This document shows, one piece after another, positions 1-5,070 of a stretch of 5,070 bases of DNA (the stretch's first letter is position 1; each line of letters opens with the position of its first letter). Location of the stretch: positions 1-5,070 of the forward strand of contig JALGWK010000149.1 in assembly GCA_025774205.1 (NCBI GenBank). Direction: 5' to 3'. The notes under the pieces are model-generated. The model was not told where the DNA came from. It was given only the letters and a program-made list of their open reading frames with translations, and did no database searches. This DNA comes from a bacterium. GTDB taxonomy: Bacteria; Blakebacterota; Blakebacteria; Blakebacterales; Blakebacteraceae. The translations under genes were made by a program, and so were the position numbers.

Positions 1-841
1 GATCCACTTCCGGTCGGCGACCCGACCTGAAGAGCGGCCGGTACTGCGCCATGACGTTGACACAGGTGTCAGGCGAGAGCTCCTCGGCCAGGAACCGCAT
101 GCACTCAGCCGTACCCGCCTGCCCCCCTGGCAGGACGAGGTGGCGCACGAGCAGTCCACGCTCCGCCACCCCCGCCCGATCGGTCTTCAGGTCCCCCACC
201 TGGCGGTGCATCTCCTTCAGGGCCGCCCGCGCCACTTCGGGGTAATCGGGCGCAGCCGACAGCCGCCGGGCGACAAGGGAATCGGCGTATTTGAAATCGG
301 GCATGTAGATGTCCACGATCCCGTCCAGCCTCCGGAGGGTATCGACGCTGTCATACCCGCCGGAATTCCAGACCAGGGGGATCGAGAGCCCCCCCCGCGC
401 CGCCACGACAAGCGCCGAGAGGATCTGGGGGACCACGTGCGAGGGAGTGACCAGGTTGATGTTGTGGCACCCGAGCGATTGCAGGCGGAGCATCAGGTCC
501 GCCAGTTCCGCGGTCGATACTGCCCGCCCCGACCGACCGTGACTGATATCGGCGTTCTGGCAGAACCAGCAGCGGAGATTGCAGCCGGCGAAGAAGATCG
601 TGCCGCTCCCCCGCCGACCGGTGATCGGTGGTTCCTCCCCGAAGTGCGGCTGGGCTGATGAGACGAGGGCGTCGATCCCGATCCGGCAGAAGGCCAGACG
701 CGGGTCGAGCCGGTCGGCCGAGCAGTCGCGGGGACAGAGGGAGCAGGTCCGCAGGCAGTCGGTGAGCTCCCTGGCCCGCTCCTCGAGTTCCCCGGAGAGG
801 GCCGGGGTCTGGTAGGCCGGTCGGTCCACGGTTACCCTCAT
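1..841 (-). CDS. PflA-like radical SAM protein (COG1313 type), 3' end beyond window
   Basis: The reading frame from the ATG at 841 stays open for 280 codons to the left edge, so the stop and probably a short C-terminal tail are missing. The radical SAM signature CxxxCxxC is GCNLRCWFCQN (residues 86-96; C87, C91, C94), which should bind the [4Fe-4S] cluster that cleaves S-adenosylmethionine. Other family blocks are PHFGEEPPITG (65-75), GCHNINLVTPSHVVPQIL (124-141), WNSGGYDS (158-165), DIYMPDFKYAD (177-187), LLVRHLVLPGG (230-240) and SPDTCVNVMAQYRP (256-269). An N-terminal cysteine group (C29, C33, C36, C40, C52), in the pattern C-x3-C-x2-C-x3-C, precedes the radical SAM core, as in PflA-like COG1313 proteins. 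These resemble pyruvate formate-lyase activating enzymes, but most have no proven target, and no glycyl radical enzyme gene lies nearby. The ATG is favoured because no other ATG occurs before residue 117 and the N-terminus has a sensible family length; no clear ribosome binding site precedes it. The gene is divergent from the dehydrogenase. The family call is firm; the function is unknown. Confidence 0.93.
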   Translation of the reverse strand, partial: MRVTVDRPAYQTPALSGELEERARELTDCLRTCSLCPRDCSADRLDPRLAFCRIGIDALVSSAQPHFGEEPPITGRRGSGTIFFAGCNLRCWFCQNADISHGRSGRAVSTAELADLMLRLQSLGCHNINLVTPSHVVPQILSALVVAARGGLSIPLVWNSGGYDSVDTLRRLDGIVDIYMPDFKYADSLVARRLSAAPDYPEVARAALKEMHRQVGDLKTDRAGVAERGLLVRHLVLPGGQAGTAECMRFLAEELSPDTCVNVMAQYRPLFRSGRRPEVD

Positions 842-871
842 CGTGACAACAGGACATTGTCGGATCGATCG

Positions 872-877
872 TGTCAA
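872..877 (-). promoter_or_regulatory. Possible -35 element (TTGACA) for the radical SAM gene
   Basis: The minus strand carries an exact TTGACA hexamer about 30 bases upstream of the radical SAM start. At the usual 17-bp spacing the -10 position (849-854) reads TCCTGT, which matches TATAAT poorly, so this is only half a promoter. If it is used, transcription would begin almost at the ATG. That would fit the lack of a visible ribosome binding site, because such an mRNA would have little or no leader. Confidence 0.25.
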
Positions 878-893
878 TCGGGGCTTTCCCAAT

Positions 894-911
894 GTGATAT
901 CACGGATATCA
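894..911. promoter_or_regulatory. Operator-like inverted repeat in divergent promoter region
   Basis: TGATATC-ACG-GATATCA (895-911) is a perfect 7-bp inverted repeat with a 3-bp centre. It overlaps a second perfect 10-bp palindrome, GTGATATCAC (894-903). It ends seven bases before the proposed -35 of the dehydrogenase promoter and lies about 54 bp upstream of the radical SAM start, so a bound dimeric regulator could affect either gene. The symmetry is seen directly; the binding role is inference, and the site is not assigned to a known regulator. Confidence 0.5.
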
Positions 912-918
912 TACCTGA

Positions 919-947
919 TTGCCACGCTCAAGAGGGCCGGGTATCGT
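919..947 (+). promoter_or_regulatory. Sigma70-like promoter for the glutamate dehydrogenase gene
   Basis: TTGCCA (919-924, five of six matches to TTGACA) is followed after exactly 17 bp by TATCGT (942-947, four of six matches to TATAAT). Transcription would start near 954, giving a leader of about 45 bases before the ATG at 999. This also supports starting the gene at 999 rather than at the in-frame ATG at 843, which lies upstream of the promoter. The assignment assumes a sigma70-like consensus in this host. Confidence 0.5.
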
Positions 948-951
948 TTCC

Positions 952-971
952 GGGCCGGTTTCAGCCGGTCT
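952..971 (+). promoter_or_regulatory. Possible leader hairpin in the dehydrogenase 5' UTR
   Basis: Bases 952-958 (GGGCCGG) can pair with 965-971 (CCGGTCT), giving seven pairs of which two are G-U wobbles, around a six-base loop. It begins at about the predicted transcription start. GGGCCGG also occurs as a direct repeat at 934-940, 18 bp upstream. Short GC-rich stems arise readily by chance in such DNA, so the structure is tentative; it could stabilise the mRNA 5' end. Confidence 0.25.
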
Positions 972-998
972 GGATCGAGGAAAGGGAAGGAAGACGGC

Positions 999-3896
999 AT
1001 GAGGACACTCGCGGAGATCGCGGAGCAATCCGTTCTTTCGGAAACCCGGCTGGAAGAGATCGAATCGATCATCACCAGTCACGGACATTACGACTCACGT
1101 GTCGTTCGTGAGGTCATCGACTGGTTCAGCACCGAACTCGGTCTGCCCGACCACTACTGGCTCACCACCCCGATCGGAACCATCGCCCACCATATCGAGG
1201 CCGTCAAGGCGGCCGAGATCGTCGCGGCGCTGCAGGGAGAACACGAACTCAGCCTGAACCTGCGGACTGAACGGGAGAAGAGCGCCACCTATCTGATCGA
1301 TGACCATCACCTGACCGCCACCGAGGTTGAACGGCGGATCGAAGAGCGGTACCCGAACTGTCGTCTGCAGTCATACCGCACCACCGGGGCCCGTCCCGGC
1401 CAGGTTCCGTTGCGGATGTACCTCGTGGAGATGCCCGAATTCGAAGAATCCATCATCTGCGATGAGGATATCGATATCAGGCAGATCGCGAGCAGGAGTT
1501 TCCTCGAGCGAACGGTCAAGGAGACCTATACCCGCTATCAGCGGATCCTCAACGCCTCCTGCAGCTGGGAGAGCCCGTTGATCGAGGTGAGCTATCCCGA
1601 GGATACCGACGAGGTCCGGATCATGGTCTCGATCAACCAGGATTCCGGGTCCCGCTTCTTCTCGAACATCTCCGACGTGTTCGATTCCCACGGCCTTTTC
1701 TCCAACCGGAAGTACATCGAACAGTTCGCCAACGGTCGAACGATCTTTGCCCTCTATCTGGATCGGATCCTCGACGAGAATCTGATCGAGGACCTGATCG
1801 AGGATATCAGCCTCGTCTACGTCATTCCCGGTTCCCGCCTCTCTCCCCTCTTCCGCTCCGGCGACCTGAACGCGCAGGAGATGGTCTTCGGATACGCGGC
1901 CTGTGATTTCGCGCACCAGTTCCTGAAGGAGTATGACGACGAGTACGTCACCCTGGTGGGCGCGCTCGAGCACGAACCGGAGATGGTCGGCATCCTCCGG
2001 AACCTGAGGGCCCGCCTCTCGAGTGTCTCTTTCGACAAGGCCCGGATATGGGACGCTTTCGTCAAGAACCAGGAAGCTCTGAAGATCGCCTTCGCCTGTT
2101 TCAACCGACGGTTCGATCCGGCCGGACCGAGAGAGAAGGATCCTGCCTGTCTCAAGGAACTGGAACAGGTCCTCAACGACATGATCGATCATGAACTCGA
2201 CCGCTCGATTTTCGGCGCGGTCCGCCTCTTCATCGAATCGATCGTAACAACCAATTTCTACCGGCGGGAGAAGACCTCACTGGCTTTCCTCCTCGATCCC
2301 GGTTTCCTCAATCCGATCGATTACCCCGAGCAGCCGTTCAGCATCATCCAGATTCTCGGCAGCGAGTTCCGAGGCTACCACATCCGGTTCCGCGCCATCG
2401 CCCGCGGCGGGGTGAGGCTCGTGCGGTCACCGAACTGGACCGTCCACGAGAAGAACTCCGATTCTCTCTTCGATGAGAACTACAACCTGGCACTCACCCA
2501 GCAGAAGAAGAACAAGGATATCCCGGAGGGGGGATCGAAGGGGACGATCCTGCTCCACTGGCGCTACTCCGAATCGGCTGAATCGGCGTTCCGGAAGTAC
2601 ATCGACGGTCTCCTCGACCTGATGCTGCCTTCAGAAGGGATTGTCGATCACTTCGGTGAGGAGATCCTCCTCTTCCTCGGCCCCGACGAGGGGACAGCCG
2701 ATGACATGGAGTGGGCCTCGGAACGGGCCCGGCAGAGAGGTTATCCCTACTGGAAGGCATTCACCACCGGCCGGCCGGTCAGCATGGGCGGGATCCCGCA
2801 TGACATTTACGGGATGACCACCAATTCGGTCCATGAGTACGTGCTCCGGATGCTCGACCGGCAGGGCCTGAAGGAGAACCGGATCACCAAGGTGATGACC
2901 GGTGGACCGGATGGAGATCTCGGCAGTAACGAGATTCTGATCTCGAAGGACTCGATCGTGGCCATCGTCGACGGCTCGGGCGTCCTTCACGACCCGGCGG
3001 GACTCGACCGGAAGGAATTGCGCCGACTCGCGAAGAAGCGGGTGCCGGTCCGCGAATTCGACCGCTCCCTCCTCTCGGCGGACGGGTTCCTCATCACGAT
3101 CGAGGAGAAGAACGTCCAGCTGCCGTCGGGCGAACTGATCGCCAGCGGGGTGGACCTGCGGAACACCTTTCACCTCCGACCGGAATTCAGTGCCGATCTC
3201 TTCGTGCCCTGCGGAGGCAGACCGGCTTCGATCAATATCAATAACTGGACCGAGATCCTCGATGAGCGGGGTGAACCGCGCATCCGTTTCATCGCCGAGG
3301 GTGCCAACCTCTTCATCACCGAGGAAGCCCGGCTCCGCCTCGAGGAGAAGGGTGTGATCCTTTACAAGGACGCCGCCACCAACAAGGGTGGCGTGACCTC
3401 CTCATCGCTGGAGGTGCTGGCTGACCTCGCCCTGACCGACGAGGAGTTCGATCGACACATGTGCGTGAAGGGAAAGGAGATCCCCACCTTCCGGAAACAG
3501 TACGTCGAAGACATCCTGGATCGCGTCCGGGAGAACGCCCGGCTCGAGTTCGAACTGATCTGGCGCGAACACGCTCAGGACGGAACCCCCCGTTCGATTC
3601 TCACCGACCTCCTGAGCCGGAAGATCAACAACATCATCGATGCCGTCGCCGCGACCGATCTCTGGCAAAAACAGGCGCTGTTCGAACAGGTCATCCAGGC
3701 CACGTGCCCCGCGGCACTGCTGGAACTGGTGCCGGTCAGCGAACTGCGCAAGCGGGTACCGGAGGCCTACCTCAGGGCCCTCTTCGCGGCCCGGCTGGCC
3801 AGCCGCTACGTCTATCAACACGGCCTTGACGCCAACGAGATGGATTTCTACGGATACGTATCCGATCCGGAATCACGGGTGCCCATCAGGGAGTGA
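999..3896 (+). CDS. NAD-dependent glutamate dehydrogenase, large ~115-kDa class
   Basis: The 965-residue cytoplasmic enzyme should oxidise L-glutamate to 2-oxoglutarate and ammonium with reduction of NAD+, linking amino-acid breakdown to the TCA cycle. Residues 1-430 are a long N-terminal region, with an ACT-like stretch near 193-254 that may be regulatory. The catalytic part has FRAIARGGVRLV (464-475), NKDIPEGGSKG (505-515, with K514 matching the catalytic lysine), GPDEGT (561-566, with D563 the likely catalytic aspartate), TTGRPVSMGG (589-598), a glycine-rich nucleotide motif TGGPDGDLGSNE (634-645), acidic D658 after the next strand, as expected for NAD rather than NADP preference, EGANLF (767-772) and KDAATNKGGVTSSSLE (790-805, with S802 the likely glutamate-binding serine). 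The length and the PEGGSKG and TNKGGVTSSSLEVL blocks match the 115-kDa class typified by yeast Gdh2, not the 180-kDa bacterial class or the 450-residue hexameric enzymes. The start at 999 follows a purine-rich AAGGAAG site (987-993, seven-base gap). An in-frame ATG at 843 would add 52 basic, non-family residues and overlap the promoter. The gene appears monocistronic. Confidence 0.95.
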   Translation: MRTLAEIAEQSVLSETRLEEIESIITSHGHYDSRVVREVIDWFSTELGLPDHYWLTTPIGTIAHHIEAVKAAEIVAALQGEHELSLNLRTEREKSATYLIDDHHLTATEVERRIEERYPNCRLQSYRTTGARPGQVPLRMYLVEMPEFEESIICDEDIDIRQIASRSFLERTVKETYTRYQRILNASCSWESPLIEVSYPEDTDEVRIMVSINQDSGSRFFSNISDVFDSHGLFSNRKYIEQFANGRTIFALYLDRILDENLIEDLIEDISLVYVIPGSRLSPLFRSGDLNAQEMVFGYAACDFAHQFLKEYDDEYVTLVGALEHEPEMVGILRNLRARLSSVSFDKARIWDAFVKNQEALKIAFACFNRRFDPAGPREKDPACLKELEQVLNDMIDHELDRSIFGAVRLFIESIVTTNFYRREKTSLAFLLDPGFLNPIDYPEQPFSIIQILGSEFRGYHIRFRAIARGGVRLVRSPNWTVHEKNSDSLFDENYNLALTQQKKNKDIPEGGSKGTILLHWRYSESAESAFRKYIDGLLDLMLPSEGIVDHFGEEILLFLGPDEGTADDMEWASERARQRGYPYWKAFTTGRPVSMGGIPHDIYGMTTNSVHEYVLRMLDRQGLKENRITKVMTGGPDGDLGSNEILISKDSIVAIVDGSGVLHDPAGLDRKELRRLAKKRVPVREFDRSLLSADGFLITIEEKNVQLPSGELIASGVDLRNTFHLRPEFSADLFVPCGGRPASININNWTEILDERGEPRIRFIAEGANLFITEEARLRLEEKGVILYKDAATNKGGVTSSSLEVLADLALTDEEFDRHMCVKGKEIPTFRKQYVEDILDRVRENARLEFELIWREHAQDGTPRSILTDLLSRKINNIIDAVAATDLWQKQALFEQVIQATCPAALLELVPVSELRKRVPEAYLRALFAARLASRYVYQHGLDANEMDFYGYVSDPESRVPIRE

Positions 3897-3909
3897 TCGG
3901 ATTCACTCC
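3890..3909. terminator. Hairpin spanning the convergent stop codons
   Basis: GGAGTGA (3890-3896) and TCACTCC (3903-3909) form a perfect 7-bp inverted repeat around the six-base loop TCGGAT. The left arm ends with the dehydrogenase stop codon and the right arm begins with the complement of the YihY stop codon, so the loop is the whole intergenic gap. Neither strand has a T-run after the stem, so this is not a standard intrinsic terminator. It could still act as a two-way transcription pause or an mRNA 3'-end protector. Confidence 0.4.
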
Positions 3910-4814
3910 TGATCCCCGTTGAGGATGACCTCTTCGTCGGGATCGTGATCGATACGGTCGGCATAGACCTTGGTGAACTCCGCCCCCAGGTAGAATATCT
4001 GGGCGATGTAGAAGAACCAGAGCAGCAGGATCAGGATCGAACCGAAGGCGCCGTAGATCGAGGCGATGTTGCTGATACTGAGGCTCAGCGCCAGCAGGTA
4101 CTTCCCGATGATATAGAGGGTCGCGGTGAAGGCCGCACCGACGATGATCGCCTTCCACCTGATCTGGAACCTCGCGAGCAACTTGTAGATGGCGCAGACG
4201 AACAGGAATACCTCGACGAATATCATCAGGTCATAGGTCACGTGGGTCAGGAAACCGACCTGCGAGGGAATCAATCTCAGGATATAGGGGAGGACTGAGG
4301 TAGCAAGCATGCCCACCGAGAAAATCGCCGCGATGATGAGCTGCACCAGGAGCATCGAGATCCACCGCCCCACCAGGAAGGTCTTCAGGGGGGCCTGCCG
4401 TCCCCGGACACCCCAGAGCACATCGAGCGAATTCCTAATATGGTGGAACATGTTGGAGGCCATGATCGCCAGGATGGAGAATCCGAAGATGGTGGCGGCC
4501 GTACCCGCGCCCGGCCGCCCCGCCTGCATAATGAGACTCTCGAGGAGCTGCGCGGCCTCATCTCCCAGACCGGCGCTGAGAGAGAGTTGGATCTGTCCCG
4601 TGGCGGCTTCCGGCCCAAGCACCTTGCCAAGGATGATCAGGCCCAGGATCGCCATCGGAACCACCGAGGTGGTCAGATAGAAGGCCAGCGCCGCGCCCAT
4701 GCGGGCGGCGTGGTCAAGCTTCCACACCCTGATGGTCAGGGTGAACAGTTCTTTCAGTTTCGATACGATCATGGCGTCTCTGTAAGCATATACGATAGAG
4801 GGCAGGTCCGTCAT
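3903..4814 (-). CDS. YihY/BrkB family inner-membrane protein
   Basis: The 303-residue integral membrane protein has about six hydrophobic segments, near residues 40-64, 104-124, 151-178, 193-213, 221-244 and 251-278. Family hallmarks include the first-helix block GAALAFYLTTSVVP (40-53) and the last-helix block YGAFGSILILLLWFFYIAQI (254-273), followed by FYLGAEFTKVYA. The C-terminus (288-303) is short and acidic. Members were once labelled ribonuclease BN, but that assignment belongs to an unrelated protein; BrkB was linked to serum resistance in Bordetella, and the family's biochemical role is unsettled. The start is ambiguous. The ATG at 4814 has only GGACGG directly against it, too close to serve as a ribosome binding site. 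An in-frame ATG at 4772 (residue 15, MIVSKLKEL) has a weak AGAGA purine run and still leaves about 25 residues before the first helix. The gene converges on the dehydrogenase and diverges from the lipoprotein gene. The family is sure, the start and function are not. Confidence 0.93.
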   Translation of the reverse strand: MTDLPSIVYAYRDAMIVSKLKELFTLTIRVWKLDHAARMGAALAFYLTTSVVPMAILGLIILGKVLGPEAATGQIQLSLSAGLGDEAAQLLESLIMQAGRPGAGTAATIFGFSILAIMASNMFHHIRNSLDVLWGVRGRQAPLKTFLVGRWISMLLVQLIIAAIFSVGMLATSVLPYILRLIPSQVGFLTHVTYDLMIFVEVFLFVCAIYKLLARFQIRWKAIIVGAAFTATLYIIGKYLLALSLSISNIASIYGAFGSILILLLWFFYIAQIFYLGAEFTKVYADRIDHDPDEEVILNGDQE

Positions 4815-4825
4815 CCGTCCGAGGT

Positions 4826-4841
4826 GGTAAACCGGTTGACC
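4826..4841. promoter_or_regulatory. Near-perfect 16-bp palindrome between divergent genes
   Basis: GGTAAACCGGTTGACC is symmetric except for one base pair (A4829 against G4838), with a perfect AACCGGTT core at 4830-4837. It lies 12 bp upstream of the longer YihY start and about 78 bp upstream of the lipoprotein start, a natural place for an operator serving either gene. Its right half includes a -35-like TTGACC, but no good -10 follows at normal spacing. The symmetry is seen; regulation is inferred. Confidence 0.4.
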
Positions 4842-4855
4842 GTTCGATGACCTGC

Positions 4856-4884
4856 TCGACGCCGTTGATTCCCTTCGCTACTAT
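4856..4884 (+). promoter_or_regulatory. Possible weak promoter for the lipoprotein gene
   Basis: TCGACG (4856-4861) and TACTAT (4879-4884) each match the sigma70 hexamers at four of six positions with a 17-bp spacer. Transcription would start near 4891, about 28 bases before the GTG start. The spacing is right but the match is modest. Confidence 0.3.
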
Positions 4885-4908
4885 CGGACCGATCAGGCAC
4901 CATGAAGA

Positions 4909-4913
4909 GGAGG
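4909..4913 (+). promoter_or_regulatory. Ribosome binding site deciding the GTG start at 4919
   Basis: GGAGG (4909-4913, within AAGAGGAGG) sits five bases before GTG 4919. The nearby ATG at 4902 lies upstream of this site and opens only a six-codon frame (MKRRSS) that stops at 4920-4922, so the GTG is the gene start. Confidence 0.75.
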
Positions 4914-4918
4914 TCGTC

Positions 4919-5070
4919 GTGAAGAAGGCAGGTATCCTGAAGAAGCGGTCCGCGATCCTTTCGTGCACCGGCGCGATCTGGTTCATCATCACCGCCATCG
5001 GTTTGACCGGCTGCGGCGGAGCGGTCGAGCCGGCCGACATGGTCCTCATGCGGGGCGCGGTCGTCACGGT
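4919..5070 (+). CDS. Lipoprotein, probable amidohydrolase family, N-terminal fragment
   Basis: Only the first 50 residues and part of a codon are inside the window. They show a lipoprotein signal: basic n-region (KKAGILKKR, 2-10), hydrophobic core (about 11-28) and lipobox LTGC (29-32), so C32 should be lipidated after signal peptidase II cleavage. G33 and G34 follow, with no aspartate at +2, which by the enterobacterial sorting rule would favour the outer membrane. The mature start runs ADMVLMRGAVVTV (39 onward), which resembles the opening strand of metal-dependent amidohydrolases of the YtcJ or dihydroorotase-like superfamily (typically ADLIL-NG-VVTVD). The catalytic metal-binding histidines lie beyond the edge, so the enzyme class rests on one short motif and the substrate cannot be told. 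The start is GTG with a good ribosome binding site. Confidence 0.7.
   Translation, partial: MKKAGILKKRSAILSCTGAIWFIITAIGLTGCGGAVEPADMVLMRGAVVT

Noticed and set aside
140-658. A 172-codon plus-strand frame opposite the radical SAM gene.
   Set aside because: It is antisense to a gene with clear motifs and its composition is typical of a GC-rich shadow frame.
351-857. A 168-codon minus-strand frame starting MSCCHDEG.
   Set aside because: It overlaps the radical SAM gene in another frame, is proline- and arginine-rich low-complexity protein and has no recognisable domain.
893-911. A CRP/FNR-type site, suggested by TGTGA at 893-897.
   Set aside because: The class needs TGTGA-N6-TCACA; here the TCAC half follows with only two bases between, so spacing is wrong.
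843-998. N-terminal extension of the dehydrogenase from the in-frame ATG at 843.
   Set aside because: The 52 added residues are basic and unlike the family, the region carries the promoter and operator-like repeat, and a good ribosome binding site precedes the ATG at 999.
1371-2192. A 273-codon minus-strand frame inside the dehydrogenase.
   Set aside because: It is long only because GC-rich DNA has few stops; the acidic, repetitive protein has no family features and lies antisense to a well-supported enzyme.
2631-3173. A 180-codon minus-strand frame antisense to the catalytic domain of the dehydrogenase.
   Set aside because: No domain, no ribosome binding site evidence, and the opposite strand encodes the most conserved part of the enzyme.
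3903-4814. Calling the YihY-family gene ribonuclease BN (rbn).
   Set aside because: That label is a historical misassignment; the protein is a multi-pass membrane protein without a metallo-beta-lactamase nuclease motif.
4309-4850. Plus-strand frames of 123 and 136 codons antisense to the YihY gene.
   Set aside because: They are arginine-rich shadow translations opposite well-formed transmembrane helices.
1-5070. A new defence, mobile or multi-gene system.
   Set aside because: All four genes fall in known housekeeping or widespread families, neighbours are never co-oriented, and no integrase, transposase, terminal repeats, CRISPR units or tRNA were seen.

Overview
This window looks like an ordinary bacterial chromosome. 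It is GC-rich, with codon third positions dominated by G and C. The bacterial signs are a lipobox-type lipoprotein signal (LTGC), a GGAGG ribosome binding site, a GTG start and promoter-like -35/-10 pairs. The phylum cannot be fixed from this stretch. A lipoprotein suits a Gram-negative-type envelope, and a roughly 1000-residue NAD-glutamate dehydrogenase (the 115-kDa, yeast Gdh2-like class) hints at a non-model lineage rather than an enteric or typical pseudomonad; that is inference only.

Four genes are present and neighbours always face opposite ways, so no operon is visible. (1) Positions 1-841, minus strand, partial: a PflA-like radical SAM protein that runs off the left edge. (2) Positions 999-3896, plus strand, complete: a large NAD-dependent glutamate dehydrogenase. 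(3) Positions 3903-4814, minus strand, complete: a YihY/BrkB-family inner-membrane protein. (4) Positions 4919-5070, plus strand, partial: the N-terminus of a lipoprotein, probably an exported amidohydrolase. Genes 1/2 and 3/4 are divergent pairs; genes 2/3 converge with only six bases between their stop codons.

The non-coding DNA is short but structured. The 157-bp divergent gap (842-998) holds an inverted repeat resembling an operator (895-911), a sigma70-like promoter for the dehydrogenase (919-947) and a possible leader hairpin (952-971). The six-base convergent gap is the loop of a perfect 7-bp hairpin whose arms contain both stop codons. The 104-bp divergent gap (4815-4918) holds a near-perfect 16-bp palindrome.

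The genes do not form an evident pathway. The dehydrogenase links amino-acid catabolism or nitrogen balance to the TCA cycle; the others are a glycyl-radical-activase-like enzyme of unknown target, a membrane protein of unsettled function and a surface or periplasmic hydrolase. I found no mobile element, CRISPR, tRNA, rRNA or defence locus, and no convincing new multi-gene system. The most interesting points are the class of dehydrogenase and the compact regulatory DNA.
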